Below, piece by piece: positions 17,426 to 26,544 of a stretch of DNA of 51,915 nucleotides. The DNA is from an uncultured Corynebacterium sp. (GTDB taxonomy: Bacteria; Actinomycetota; Actinomycetes; Mycobacteriales; Mycobacteriaceae). Below the pieces are notes generated by a model, which had not been told where the DNA came from, ran no database searches, and saw nothing but the letters and a program-made list of their open reading frames with translations. Position numbers and translations under genes: made by a program. The stretch spans positions 1 to 51,915 of the forward strand of contig NZ_CAMIAN010000014.1 in assembly GCF_946221155.1 (NCBI RefSeq). Direction: 5' to 3'. Each line of letters starts with the position of its first letter. The first letter of the stretch is position 1.

Positions 17426-18390
17426 CGCCCCCTCGTTCCAATGCCGAACAGTTCCTCCGTACCCTGTCCGTCCTCGCCTGGTTCCGGTCTCACCCGGATA
17501 GCAGCCTAATGGCGGCCTCTCGAGCGCTGGATCTATCCACCGCGCAGATCGCCCACGAACTCGGTCAGGTTTCTCAGTGCCGCGTGCCCGCCAGCATCCT
17601 CGACATGCCGGTGGAGGTCACGGTGGATCGCATGCGTGCCTCCGTGGAGTTCTCCGCCGGCCTGGATCGCCCGCTCGCCCTTACCGCTATGGAGGCCGGC
17701 GTGCTGCTGCTGAACCTGCAAGCACTGCGCTCCACCGCGCCGGCGGAGGCACAGGCGGACATCGACTCCGCCAGCGAGAAGATCCAGGCGCTGTTGCGCT
17801 CCCGCCGGGCGTACACGGATTCCTTCACCCCCGAAACGGCGCCCTCACCCCCCGCTTATGTGCAGCTGCGCCGCCAGCTTTCACAGGCTATCCAGTCGCG
17901 CCGGCAGGTCACTTTCGACTACCAGTCGCTGTCCAGCGATAGCTTCAGCACCCGCACGGTAGACCCCGACCATGTGGCCCTCGTGGATGGCGAATATTAC
18001 CTGTGGGCGCGGGAGCGTGGCGTCACCACAAAAACCTTTGCGCTTGCGCGCATCGACGGGCTCGACCTGGGGGAGGAGGGCTCGGCCAGTGCGCAACAGG
18101 TGCCCGAGATCGACCCGGAGGATCCATTTGGTTTCGGCTTCAGCGACAATTGGGCGCGCCTGGAGCTAGATGAATCGCTGCGGTGGATGTTGGAGTACTT
18201 CCCCATGTGGGTGGTGGAGGACGAAGACCGCTTGGTCGTCGATGTGCCCAATACCGGTGAATGGTTTTTACGGTTCCTGCTAGGGTTTTCACCCGGTATT
18301 CGCAAGGTAGAACCGCTACCATTAGCCGAGAACTTAAAAGCCCTAGCGCGGCGTGGCCTCGATGCTTACGAGGCTCGCGGGCTAGGATAG
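17422..18390 (+). CDS. pafC: WYL-domain transcriptional regulator PafC
   Basis: The 322-residue partner of PafB starts with an ATG overlapping the pafB stop by 4 bases. It has an N-terminal helix-turn-helix-like region (residues 5-60) and a WYL domain (RQVTFDYQSLSSDSFSTRTVDPDHVALVDGEYYLWAR, then KTFALARIDGL), followed by a C-terminal domain ending in ARRGLDAYEARG. PafBC works as a heterodimer whose WYL domains sense single-stranded nucleic acid. The close coupling of the two genes fits equimolar production. Confidence 0.92.
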   Translation: MTPPRSNAEQFLRTLSVLAWFRSHPDSSLMAASRALDLSTAQIAHELGQVSQCRVPASILDMPVEVTVDRMRASVEFSAGLDRPLALTAMEAGVLLLNLQALRSTAPAEAQADIDSASEKIQALLRSRRAYTDSFTPETAPSPPAYVQLRRQLSQAIQSRRQVTFDYQSLSSDSFSTRTVDPDHVALVDGEYYLWARERGVTTKTFALARIDGLDLGEEGSASAQQVPEIDPEDPFGFGFSDNWARLELDESLRWMLEYFPMWVVEDEDRLVVDVPNTGEWFLRFLLGFSPGIRKVEPLPLAENLKALARRGLDAYEARGLG

Positions 18391-18425
18391 TAAGACCGAT
18401 CCCAACGACAGAAAGCTCGTAGATA

Positions 18426-18680
18426 ATGCCGAACCTTGGCGTTCCTGAACTACTCATCATCGCTCTGGTCATCTTCCTGCTGTTCGGAGCGACCCGCCTG
18501 CCCAGTGCAGCACGTTCCCTGGGCCGTTCGATGCGTATCTTCAAGTCCGAGATGGACGAGATGAAGACCGACGGCGACAAGAAGGAGCTGTCTAAAAAGC
18601 AGGCTCCGACCGCCGAGCAGCAGCAGGCCCAGAACCTGGCTCAGCCCAAGTCCGAGCAGCCGAACGAGCACAACGCTTAA
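18426..18680 (+). CDS. tatA: Sec-independent translocase component TatA
   Basis: TatA forms the pore component for export of folded proteins. The 84-residue protein has one N-terminal transmembrane helix (about 6-21), the FGATRLPSAARSLG hinge, then an amphipathic helix and a charged Gln/Lys-rich tail. Glycine rather than glutamate near residue 5 (LGVPELL has E8) and the short length fit TatA rather than TatB. It is followed by tatC after 7 bases. Confidence 0.95.
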   Translation: MPNLGVPELLIIALVIFLLFGATRLPSAARSLGRSMRIFKSEMDEMKTDGDKKELSKKQAPTAEQQQAQNLAQPKSEQPNEHNA

Positions 18681-18687
18681 GAGTTAA

Positions 18688-19665
18688 GTGGCTAAGAAGC
18701 TAAAGAAGCCCGACGATGGTTCGATGACCATCGTCGAGCACATCAATGAGCTGCGCAAGCGCGTATTCATTTCCCTGGTTGCCATCTTCATCGGCACGAT
18801 CATCGGCTACATCTGGTACAACGTCGAGGTCGGTCCGATCCCGTCGCTTGGCGAGGTACTGCGCGGACCGTACTGCAACCTGCCGCCCGAGGCGCGTTTC
18901 GGCTCCGAGGCGGGGGAGTGTCGCCTACTTGCGACCAGCCCCTTTGAGATGTTTATGCTGCGCCTGAAGGTAGGCGCACTGGCGGGCATGGTTTTTTCTT
19001 CGCCTGTCTGGTTGGGCCAGATCTGGGCTTACATCACCCCGGGCCTGCACAAGAACGAGAAGCGCTGGACACTGGGCGTGGGTATTTCCGCCGGTCTTCT
19101 GTTCACCGTCGGTGCGGTGCTGGCCTACTTCGTGCTCGCCTTTGGCTTGGAGTTCCTGCTGACCATTGGCGACGAGGCGCAGATCGCTGCCCTGAACGGC
19201 GAGAAGTACTTCAGCTTCGCCATGGCGCTGCTGCTAATTTTTGGCGTGAGCTTCGAGGTGCCGCTCATTACCGTGCTGTTGAACCTGGCGCACGTGGTCA
19301 CTTATCAGCAGCTGAAGGAGAAGCGCCGCTTCATCTGGGCTTTCCTGTTCCTCTTCGCCGCGTTTGTCACCCCGGGCCAGGATCCGATCTCGATGGTGAT
19401 CCTGGCGGTCTCGCTGTGCGCGATGATGGAAATCGCCACGCAGATCGCCCGCCTGAACGACAAGCGCCGCAAGAAGAACCAGGCTGATTGGCTGGAGGTG
19501 GATGACGATGAGACCACCGACATCGCCGCCCCGGAGCCCATTAGGCCGGTTACGGCAACCCCCGCCCCGCAGTCCACTAGCGCAGCTCGGCCGATCGATT
19601 CGCCGAAGCGCCAGGATCCAAAGGCTCAAGACTTCACCCGCAGCGATTTCGATGACATTCTCTAG
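18688..19665 (+). CDS. tatC: Sec-independent translocase component TatC
   Basis: TatC recognises twin-arginine signal peptides at the membrane. The 325-residue protein has the N-terminal MTIVEHINELRKRVF segment (the conserved HL/I-x-ELRKR region), six predicted membrane helices, the PFEMFMLRLK loop, and FEVPLITVLL. It has a long cytoplasmic tail (about 255-325) rich in Pro, Thr and Asp, common in corynebacteria. The GTG at 18688 is used. The last 14 bases overlap the start of helY. Confidence 0.96.
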   Translation: MAKKLKKPDDGSMTIVEHINELRKRVFISLVAIFIGTIIGYIWYNVEVGPIPSLGEVLRGPYCNLPPEARFGSEAGECRLLATSPFEMFMLRLKVGALAGMVFSSPVWLGQIWAYITPGLHKNEKRWTLGVGISAGLLFTVGAVLAYFVLAFGLEFLLTIGDEAQIAALNGEKYFSFAMALLLIFGVSFEVPLITVLLNLAHVVTYQQLKEKRRFIWAFLFLFAAFVTPGQDPISMVILAVSLCAMMEIATQIARLNDKRRKKNQADWLEVDDDETTDIAAPEPIRPVTATPAPQSTSAARPIDSPKRQDPKAQDFTRSDFDDIL

Positions 19666-22324
19666 CCCCCAGGTAGAGCGCTTCTGCGCCCAGTACGACT
19701 TCCCGCTGGACGACTTCCAGATCCAAGCGGCTGAAGCTATCGACCGGGGCAAGGGGGTGCTCGTCGCCGCTCCGACGGGCGCGGGCAAGACAATCGTCGG
19801 CGAGTTTGCCGTGTTCGCCGCCTTCCACGGCGACGGCACCTGCTTTTACACCACGCCCATCAAGGCCTTGAGCAACCAGAAGTTCCACGATCTCGTGGAG
19901 CGCTATGGCGAGGCCAACGTGGGCCTGCTCACCGGTGACGTCACCGTCAACGGCGACGCGCCCATCGTCGTGATGACCACCGAGGTCCTGCGCAACATGA
20001 TCTACGCGGACTCCGCGCGGCTGGCATCCCTCACGCACGTCGTCATGGACGAGGTGCACTTCCTGGCCGACCGTTCCCGCGGCCCGGTCTGGGAGGAGGC
20101 GATCCTCAACCTCGATCCGCGCGTAATCCTGGTTTCCCTGTCGGCTACCGTCTCCAACGTCGAAGAATTCGGCGGCTGGCTCTCCGCCGTCCGCGGCGAT
20201 ACCGAGATCATCGTCACCGAGAAGCGACCGGTGCCACTGACCCAGTTCATGATGGTCGGCCGCCAGATCTTGCCCCTCTTCGAGGGCTCGGAGCAGCACC
20301 TCGGCGCCATCAACCGCAAGGTCGTCGCCGCTGCTGCTAAGGCCGAGGAAACTGGCAAGCGCCGCGGGCCGAAGCGCGGCGACGTGGTGCAGCACATGGC
20401 CACCGCTGGCATGTTGCCTGCGATTTACTTTATCTTCTCGCGCGTTGGTTGTGACGCCGCCGTCCGCGCCCTGCTGATCGACCGCGTGGACTATTCATCC
20501 CCGTCGGAAAGGGAGGAGATCCTGCGCACCATCGACGCGGGTGTTTCCGACCTAACGGAGGAGGACCTGAACGTCCTGGGCTTCCGCCAGTGGCGCCGCG
20601 CCCTGTCACGCGGTTTCGCCGCCCACCACGCCGGCATGCTGCCGGCCTTCCGCCACATTGTGGAGGATCTATTCGCCCGCGGCCTGCTGAAGGTCTGCTT
20701 CGCCACGGAGACCCTGGCGCTGGGTATCAACATGCCCGCCCGCTCGGTGGTGCTGGAGAAGCTGGTGAAGTTCAACGGCGAGACGCACGCTGATCTCACC
20801 CCCGGCCAGTACACGCAGCTCACGGGCCGCGCCGGCCGCCGCGGCATCGATACGAAGGGTAACGCGGTGGTGCTGTGGAGCCAGGGGCTGGATCCTTATG
20901 GGGTTGCAGACTTGGCGTCAACAAGAACGTACCCTCTGGATTCCACCTTCCGTCCGGGCTACAACATGGCCGTGAACCTCATCGGCACGATGGGGCTGGA
21001 CGAGGCCCACCGGCTGCTGCTGCGTTCGTTTGCGCAGTACCAGACGAATGGCGCTGTGGTGGAGAGCGCCGAGCAGATCGAAAAGCGTCGCCGCGAGCTG
21101 GCCCAGCAGGAAAAGCAGCTCAAGGCCACGATCCGCAAGGTGCGCCGCCCGTCGAATAGCCTCACCGAGGACTTCCAACTGGTCACCGAATACGGCCAGT
21201 TGCGCCGGGAGCTTTCGCAGGAGGAGCGCCGCGCGAAGCGCATGGTCATCGACGAGGCTTCGACGGAGACCACGGCTCTGCTGCAGTCCCTGCAGCCCGG
21301 TGACGTGATCGCGCTGCCTACCGGCAAGAACCCCACTACCGCTGTGATTGTACGGGCCGACCACCGCGGCCGCCCAACGATCATTACCGACAATGGCTGG
21401 GTGGAGCGCATCAACCCCGACATGTTCGGCAACACCCCGGTACACATCGGCCACATGCGCCTGCACAAGGGCGTGGCGCGCAACCCGAAACGCCAGGCCA
21501 GGGGAGTGGCCGCCAACTTGCGGCGCCTACAGCTGGACAAACCGAAGAAGCTCAAGCCCCGGGCACGCCGTCGCTCCCTGCGTGCGGTCGAGCTGCGCGA
21601 GCAGGTGCACGCCCACCCGGTGCACGCTTGGGAGGGCCGCGAGGAGCTCTGCCGCGCCGCCGAGCAGTACTTGAAGGCCGCCCGCCGCTTGGAGTTCGAG
21701 CAGAAGGAGCAGCCGCAGGAGTCCGATTCCCTGTCCGCTCAGTTCAACCGGATCCTTTCGCTGCTGGCGGAGCTCGACTACGTGGAACTTGAGGGCAACA
21801 CAGCCCGCATCACCATGGAGGGCGAGCGGCTGTCCAAGATCCACCACGAGTCCGACCTGCTGGTCGCCCAGTGCCTGCGCCGCGGAATCTGGGACGAGCT
21901 GGACCCGGCTGAACTTGCGGCAGTGGCCAGCACCTGTGTGTTCGAGAACCGTCGCGATTCTGGTGCGAAGGACGATGGTGTGCCCACCGAGCCGCTCGCG
22001 AATGCGATCAGCCAGACGTGGCGCATCTATCAGGAGCTCGCAACCGACGAGCAGCGCCACCGTCTCACGGTGACGCGCGAGCCGGAGCTAGGCTTTGCCA
22101 CCGCGGTGCACCAGTGGACCGCTGGCGCCCCGCTGGATTATTGCCTGCGCGCCGCTGAGGCCAGCGGCGCCACCCTGACCCCCGGAGATTTCGTGCGCTG
22201 GTGCCGCCGCGTTATCGACCTGCTTGATCAGATCAAACTGACTGGCTATTCCAATGAAGTGAAGGCGGCCTCCCGCAAGGCGGTCGCCGCGATGAGACGA
22301 GGAGTTGTGGCCCTCGATGGCTAA
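19652..22324 (+). CDS. helY: Ski2-like superfamily 2 helicase HelY
   Basis: The 890-residue protein is an ATP-dependent DEVH-box helicase, probably acting on RNA. It has Walker A APTGAGKT at 40-47, VVMDEVHFL near 130-138, SATVSN (motif III), a helicase C domain with ATETLALGINMPARSVV, and QLTGRAGRRGID (motif VI). The C-terminal half carries the DSHCT-type region with KIHHESDLLVAQCL. The ATG at 19652 lies inside the tatC 3' end, so translation is probably coupled. The size is close to mycobacterial HelY. Its precise substrate is unknown. Confidence 0.94.
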   Translation: MTFSSPQVERFCAQYDFPLDDFQIQAAEAIDRGKGVLVAAPTGAGKTIVGEFAVFAAFHGDGTCFYTTPIKALSNQKFHDLVERYGEANVGLLTGDVTVNGDAPIVVMTTEVLRNMIYADSARLASLTHVVMDEVHFLADRSRGPVWEEAILNLDPRVILVSLSATVSNVEEFGGWLSAVRGDTEIIVTEKRPVPLTQFMMVGRQILPLFEGSEQHLGAINRKVVAAAAKAEETGKRRGPKRGDVVQHMATAGMLPAIYFIFSRVGCDAAVRALLIDRVDYSSPSEREEILRTIDAGVSDLTEEDLNVLGFRQWRRALSRGFAAHHAGMLPAFRHIVEDLFARGLLKVCFATETLALGINMPARSVVLEKLVKFNGETHADLTPGQYTQLTGRAGRRGIDTKGNAVVLWSQGLDPYGVADLASTRTYPLDSTFRPGYNMAVNLIGTMGLDEAHRLLLRSFAQYQTNGAVVESAEQIEKRRRELAQQEKQLKATIRKVRRPSNSLTEDFQLVTEYGQLRRELSQEERRAKRMVIDEASTETTALLQSLQPGDVIALPTGKNPTTAVIVRADHRGRPTIITDNGWVERINPDMFGNTPVHIGHMRLHKGVARNPKRQARGVAANLRRLQLDKPKKLKPRARRRSLRAVELREQVHAHPVHAWEGREELCRAAEQYLKAARRLEFEQKEQPQESDSLSAQFNRILSLLAELDYVELEGNTARITMEGERLSKIHHESDLLVAQCLRRGIWDELDPAELAAVASTCVFENRRDSGAKDDGVPTEPLANAISQTWRIYQELATDEQRHRLTVTREPELGFATAVHQWTAGAPLDYCLRAAEASGATLTPGDFVRWCRRVIDLLDQIKLTGYSNEVKAASRKAVAAMRRGVVALDG

Positions 22325-23045
22325 GAAAATTGCAATCTTCGGCGCGACCAGTGAGATCGGCGGCGAGATCGCCCGCCGACTCGCCCCCGGCAACCACTTG
22401 GTGCTTGCCGCCCGCCGCACCACAGACCTGGCCGATGAGCTGTACCGCCTCGGTGCCACCCAAGTAGATTCCTTCTTTTTTGACGCCACCGACGTGGATT
22501 CCCACGCCGACCTCATTGCGGAGATCGAGGCCACTGGCCCGCTGGACATAGCACTGGCGATGTTCGGCGTGCTGGGCGACCAGGAGCTCGCGGAGCGCGA
22601 TTCCTCCGAGGTCTACCGCGTTCTGCACACGGACTTTACCGCCCAGGCGGTGCTGCTAACGGATCTTTCCCAGGTGATGAAGTCCCGTGGCAGGGGAGTT
22701 CTCGTGGCCTATTCCTCCATCGCCGGGGCTCGCGTGCGCCGCCCGAATTATGTCTACGGCTCGGCGAAGGCCGGCCTGGACGGCTTCTGCCAGGGCATGC
22801 AGGATGCACTGCAGGGCACCGGCGTGCGCTTGGTAATCGTGCGCCCGGGCTTCGTGATCGGCCGGATGACACGCGGGATGGATCCGGCTCCTCTATCCAC
22901 CACGCCGGATATGGTCGCCGAGGCTACAGTTCGAGCTATCAACGACGAAAGCGCGGAATCCGTGTGGATCCCGCGCTCCCTTAAGCTGCTAGCCGCTGCT
23001 ATGCAGGTGGTCCCGCGCTGGCTGTGGCGGCGTGCGCCACGCTAG
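22317..23045 (+). CDS. Short-chain dehydrogenase, DprE2-like
   Basis: The 242-residue protein is an NAD(P)-dependent reductase. It has the Rossmann motif FGATSEIGGEIARRL near the N-terminus, the catalytic serine in YSSIAG, YVYGSAKAGLDGF with the YxxxK pair, and VIRPGFVIGRMT. The GATSEIG form, the MFGVLGD segment and the C-terminal basic helix (VPRWLWRRAPR) resemble DprE2, the ketoreductase of arabinan precursor synthesis, and its mycobacterial paralogue Rv2073c. The true dprE1-dprE2 pair is normally elsewhere, so this is probably the paralogue. The ATG at 22317 overlaps the helY stop; a TTG at 22305 is less likely. Its stop shares CTAG with the convergent gene. Confidence 0.88.
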   Translation: MAKKIAIFGATSEIGGEIARRLAPGNHLVLAARRTTDLADELYRLGATQVDSFFFDATDVDSHADLIAEIEATGPLDIALAMFGVLGDQELAERDSSEVYRVLHTDFTAQAVLLTDLSQVMKSRGRGVLVAYSSIAGARVRRPNYVYGSAKAGLDGFCQGMQDALQGTGVRLVIVRPGFVIGRMTRGMDPAPLSTTPDMVAEATVRAINDESAESVWIPRSLKLLAAAMQVVPRWLWRRAPR

Positions 23046-23311
23046 ACGTGGAAGATGTTGTAGAAAATAGTCCGCAGAATCCCGAAGGCCACGGAGATGC
23101 CGGTTGCCGCTGCGATGCCGATCGCAACCTTGGCAATCGGGTTCAGGTTCTCCCACCACTCGTCAGAGTCGCTCGAGCCGGTGTTGGAGCTGGAGCCTTC
23201 GGTCGTCGAGCTGGAGTTCTGGGTTTCGGTATCCGCCACTGCCGGGGTGACGGAAGCGAGGGCAACCGTGGGGGCCAGAACTGCAGCGAAGATAGAGCGG
23301 CGTAGACGCAT
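23042..23311 (-). CDS. Small secreted or membrane-anchored protein of unknown function
   Basis: The 89-residue protein has a clear signal peptide (basic start RLRRS, hydrophobic stretch, AVA-D cleavage near 26), a Ser/Thr-rich linker (about 30-50), and a C-terminal hydrophobic helix (about 62-85: IAKVAIGIAAATGISVAFGIL). The mature protein would be about 60 residues, probably anchored by the C-terminal helix. The AGGGAG ribosome-binding site precedes the ATG. No known family is recognised. The spacer to fxsA, 23312-23462, is AT-rich and should hold the promoters of both genes. Confidence 0.75.
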   Translation of the reverse strand: MRLRRSIFAAVLAPTVALASVTPAVADTETQNSSSTTEGSSSNTGSSDSDEWWENLNPIAKVAIGIAAATGISVAFGILRTIFYNIFHV

Positions 23312-23462
23312 CGAAGTACTCCCTAAAACGTAGTTAAGCTTTTGTGTGTAGGAACCATTCGTCCCACACCTTCGTTATCGTTATGTAAGCACGCTTTCGT
23401 TACAAAGATCGCGTTTTCATAACAACTTTTCAGACGGATACTATAGGAGTTTCCTTACAGCC

Positions 23463-23900
23463 ATGCAATTCTTACCCGCCGTGTATCTCGTCGTGGAAAT
23501 CATTGCCTTCATCCTCCTGGGCGTGTGGATCGGCTGGGGCTGGGCGCTACTGATCCTGGTGGGCCTATTTGTACTGGGTATCGCCCTGGCCACTTGGCAG
23601 ATGCGCGAGCTCACTGTCCGCGCACTGCGGCAGAAGGACCATCCCGGGGAGCTCTCCGCAGATATGGCGCTTTCCATGGTTGGTGCAGTGGGCGTGGCCG
23701 TCCCCGGCATCGTCTCGAGCTTCTTCGGTATCTTCTTCCTGATTCCTCCAACCCGCACCTTGATTCGCAAGATGCTGGGGCAAGCGGCGCGCCGTTCCCT
23801 GGAGCGTTTCGGCGTGACCACGTACTCGCGCGTTAGCCACATCCAGAACTCGGGTGGTTGGGGAGATGTCATCGACCACCGCGCAGGCGAGAACGGATGA
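23463..23900 (+). CDS. fxsA: FxsA family membrane protein
   Basis: The 145-residue protein has the FxsA layout: an N-terminal helix pair (about 5-40, with IGWGWALLILVGLFVLG), a short soluble piece with LTVRAL, a second hydrophobic part with PGIVSSFFGIFFLIPPTR, and a hydrophilic tail. FxsA of E. coli relieves exclusion of phage T7 by the F plasmid; the native role in actinobacteria is unknown. Its stop overlaps the lnt start (ATGA), so the two are probably translated together. Confidence 0.9.
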   Translation: MQFLPAVYLVVEIIAFILLGVWIGWGWALLILVGLFVLGIALATWQMRELTVRALRQKDHPGELSADMALSMVGAVGVAVPGIVSSFFGIFFLIPPTRTLIRKMLGQAARRSLERFGVTTYSRVSHIQNSGGWGDVIDHRAGENG

Positions 23901-25324
23901 TTTTAAGGCTCCTCGCCGCTGCACTTAGCGGTGTGATGGTCTTTGCAGCATTCGAGCCGACCGGCCTGTGGTGGGCGGCGCCACTCGGGTTTGCGCTGCT
24001 GTTTTACTTCGCGGATCACCGCCACGCCATGTTGATGGCCTGGGTGCAAGGTCTCACCATCTATGGATTGTTGCTGCCGTGGGTCGGGGAGTTCGTCGGC
24101 GCCGCCGCCTGGATCGCATTGGCGCTGGTCCAGTCCCTGTACAGCCTGTTGTTCGGCGCGGGGCTCAAACTTCTAGTCCGACGCCCCCTCACTGCCCAAG
24201 TACTTGGCATTCCCACGTGGTTCGTCGCGACTGAATGGCTGCGGTCTTCCTTTCCCTTCGGCGGGTTTCCGTGGGGGCGCATCGCGTGGGGTCAGGCCAG
24301 CGGCCCTATTAGCTGGCTAATCCGCCTCGGCGGCCCCGCGCTTGTCACGTTCGCCGTGGTACTGATCGGCTTGCTTCTTGCCTTGAGCCTCCGCAAGCAC
24401 CGCCTGCCCGCATTTTCCTTGGCTGGCGTGGTGGCCCTGATCGCCGCCTACGCACTGCTGATCCCCGCCACACCCACTGACCGCACCGTGGATGTCGTCG
24501 CCGTGCAGGGCAACGTTCCGCGTCTGGGGTTGGACTTCAATGCGCAGCGCCGCGCCGTGCTTGATAACCACGTGCGGCGCACCGAGAAGCTGGACTCACA
24601 CCCGGACATCGTCATTTGGCCGGAGAATTCTGCCGACGTCAATCCTTTTACCGATACCACCGCCCGCCAGCAGGTCGAACGCGCTCAGCGTTCCGCGGGC
24701 GCGCCCATCCTCGTCGGTACCGTCAGCCCGGAGCACAACTCGATGGTCGTGTGGGACAGCGATGGACCAGGGGAGAGGCACGTCAAACGCTTCCTGCAGC
24801 CATTCGGCGAGTACATGCCTTTCCGCGATTTCTTACGCAACTTCAGCGAGTACGTCGACCGCGCCGGCGACTTCCAGCCCGGCGACGATAACGGGGTGGT
24901 CCACATGAACGGCGTGCCGGTCGGCGTGGCCACCTGCTATGAGGTCAGCTTCGACGGGGCGTTCCGCATGGCAGTGCAGGGCGGAGCGCAGATTCTCACG
25001 AGTCCGACAAACAACGCGACGTTTGGTTTTACGGACATGACGTACCAGCAACTCGCCATGTCTCGCATGCGCGCCAAGGAGTATGATCGCGCCGTAGTGG
25101 TTGCCGCTACCTCGGGTGTTTCGGCGATTGTCGCACCCGATGGTTCGGTGGAGCAGCGCACAGCCATTTTTACTTCTGACGCCCTCGAGGCCGAGTTGCC
25201 CCTTAGCGATACAATGACACTGTCAGCCCGCGTCGGCCCATGGGTGGAATGGATTCTGGCTATTCTGGGTCTGCTGTCCGTGGCATTTACTTATAGGAGA
25301 GGTAAGAAAGCTTTTCATGAATAA
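23897..25324 (+). CDS. lnt: Apolipoprotein N-acyltransferase
   Basis: Lnt adds the third acyl chain to the N-terminal cysteine of lipoproteins. The 475-residue protein has several N-terminal membrane helices (about 1-195) and a C-terminal nitrilase-type domain. The catalytic triad is visible as E243 in WPENSAD, K297 before RFLQPFGEY, and C347 in ATCYEVSF. In Mycobacterium tuberculosis the same activity is fused to Ppm1; here the two genes are separate but overlap by 8 bases, as in Corynebacterium glutamicum. Confidence 0.94.
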   Translation: MILRLLAAALSGVMVFAAFEPTGLWWAAPLGFALLFYFADHRHAMLMAWVQGLTIYGLLLPWVGEFVGAAAWIALALVQSLYSLLFGAGLKLLVRRPLTAQVLGIPTWFVATEWLRSSFPFGGFPWGRIAWGQASGPISWLIRLGGPALVTFAVVLIGLLLALSLRKHRLPAFSLAGVVALIAAYALLIPATPTDRTVDVVAVQGNVPRLGLDFNAQRRAVLDNHVRRTEKLDSHPDIVIWPENSADVNPFTDTTARQQVERAQRSAGAPILVGTVSPEHNSMVVWDSDGPGERHVKRFLQPFGEYMPFRDFLRNFSEYVDRAGDFQPGDDNGVVHMNGVPVGVATCYEVSFDGAFRMAVQGGAQILTSPTNNATFGFTDMTYQQLAMSRMRAKEYDRAVVVAATSGVSAIVAPDGSVEQRTAIFTSDALEAELPLSDTMTLSARVGPWVEWILAILGLLSVAFTYRRGKKAFHE

Positions 25325-26108
25325 GCTCAGCGATAAAACACTGGTCATCATCCCGACCTACAACGAGAAGGAGAACCTTCCTCTGATCATCGGCCGGCTG
25401 CTGAAGGCCGAGCCCGAGCGCGTTGACGTCCTCATCGTCGATGATTCCAGCCCGGACGGCACCGGTGAACTGGCCGACGAGATGGCGGCTGAAAACTCAA
25501 AGATTCACGTGATGCACCGTGGTGGCAAGGGTGGCCTGGGCGGCGCTTACATCGCTGGCTTCCACTGGGGCCTGGAACGCGACTACGAGATCCTGTGTGA
25601 GATGGATGCCGACGGCTCCCACGCTCCCGAGCAGCTATACCTGCTGTTGGACCGCATCGACGCGGGTGCGGAGATGGTCTTGGGCTCCCGTTACGTCAAG
25701 GGCGGCAAGACTGTGAACTGGCCGGTCAGCCGCGAAGTTCTGTCCCGCGGCGGCAATGTTTACGCCTCAGTGGCGCTGGGGGCGGGGCTGTCCGACATCA
25801 CGGGTGGCTACCGAGCTTACCGCCGCGAGGTTCTGGAGGGCATCGACCTGGATGCCGTGGATTCCGCCGGCTATGTCTTCCAGGTAGACCTGGCGTGGCG
25901 CGCTGTCGAGGCCGGCTTCGACGTACGCGAGGTTCCGATCACCTTCACCGAGAGGGAAATCGGCGATTCCAAGATGAGTGGCAACATCGTCTCCGAGGCT
26001 CTGCTCCAGGTGACGAAGTGGGGTGCCACGCACCGCTTTAACCAGGTGAAGAACCTGGCTCAGGAGTCGTGGCGCATCGGCGCGGGCACCGTGCGCAACT
26101 ACTTCTGA
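25317..26108 (+). CDS. ppm1: Polyprenol monophosphomannose synthase
   Basis: Ppm1 transfers mannose from GDP-mannose to polyprenyl phosphate, giving the donor for lipomannan, lipoarabinomannan and protein mannosylation. The 263-residue protein is a GT-A glycosyltransferase of family 2: IIPTYNEKENLPLII, VDDSSPDGTGE, and the metal-binding CEMDADGSH (DxD) near 98-106. It has no membrane helices, like the soluble catalytic domain of other actinobacterial Ppm1 proteins; the neighbouring Lnt may anchor it. Its 3' end overlaps rbpA by 10 bases in convergent orientation. Confidence 0.95.
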   Translation: MNKLSDKTLVIIPTYNEKENLPLIIGRLLKAEPERVDVLIVDDSSPDGTGELADEMAAENSKIHVMHRGGKGGLGGAYIAGFHWGLERDYEILCEMDADGSHAPEQLYLLLDRIDAGAEMVLGSRYVKGGKTVNWPVSREVLSRGGNVYASVALGAGLSDITGGYRAYRREVLEGIDLDAVDSAGYVFQVDLAWRAVEAGFDVREVPITFTEREIGDSKMSGNIVSEALLQVTKWGATHRFNQVKNLAQESWRIGAGTVRNYF

Positions 26109-26476
26109 TTCGCTTCCTGCTGCTCCTTCATGAGCTTCACCGCCGTTCGGCGACGCTTGCGGAGCAGTTCAATGCGCTCATCGAGCAGCTCGTCGAGCTC
26201 CTCGAGGCTGCGGCGCTCGCGCAGCATATCCCAGTGAGTGCGAGGGGGCTTGACCGGCTTGGATTCCTGGCCTTCGCCTTCGACCAGCGTGCCCATCTGG
26301 CCGTTCTTGCACATCCATTCCTGCGGAACCTCCGCATCGTCGGCGAAGGGAACCTCGTAGATTTCCCCGGCCTCGGTGCGGTATTTCACCATGCGGCGGG
26401 GAGCTAGGTCGTGGTCGCGATCCGTCTCATAAGAAACGGCACCCATGCGACTTCCGCGCAATACGCGATCGGCCAT
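26099..26476 (-). CDS. rbpA: RNA polymerase-binding protein RbpA
   Basis: RbpA binds RNA polymerase and group 1/2 sigma factors and stimulates open complex formation in actinobacteria. The 125-residue protein shows MADRVLRGSRMG (N-terminal tail), a core domain around MVKYRTEAGEIYEVPFADDAEVPQEWMCKNG, a basic linker (KPVKPPRTHWDML) and the sigma-interaction helix (RRSLEELDELLDERIELLRKRR). The GGAG ribosome-binding site precedes the ATG at 26476. A SigH-type promoter lies upstream. The position next to ppm1 matches other actinobacteria. Confidence 0.96.
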   Translation of the reverse strand: MADRVLRGSRMGAVSYETDRDHDLAPRRMVKYRTEAGEIYEVPFADDAEVPQEWMCKNGQMGTLVEGEGQESKPVKPPRTHWDMLRERRSLEELDELLDERIELLRKRRRTAVKLMKEQQEANQK

Positions 26477-26518
26477 CTTGCATCACTCCTCAATCAGTTC
26501 GAACTAATCCATCATAAC

Positions 26519-26544
26519 AACGTACCCCTACCAAGAATTGTTCC
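26519..26544 (-). promoter_or_regulatory. Candidate SigH-type promoter of rbpA
   Basis: On the minus strand GGAAC (26544-26540) and GTT (26521-26519) are separated by 18 bases, matching the GGAA(T/C)-N18-GTT form of promoters read by the thiol-stress sigma factors SigR/SigH. The start point would fall near 26511, giving a leader of about 35 bases before rbpA. rbpA of Streptomyces is known to be under SigR, which makes the match more credible. The divergent zinc-ribbon gene begins at the base next to the -35 element. Confidence 0.6.
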
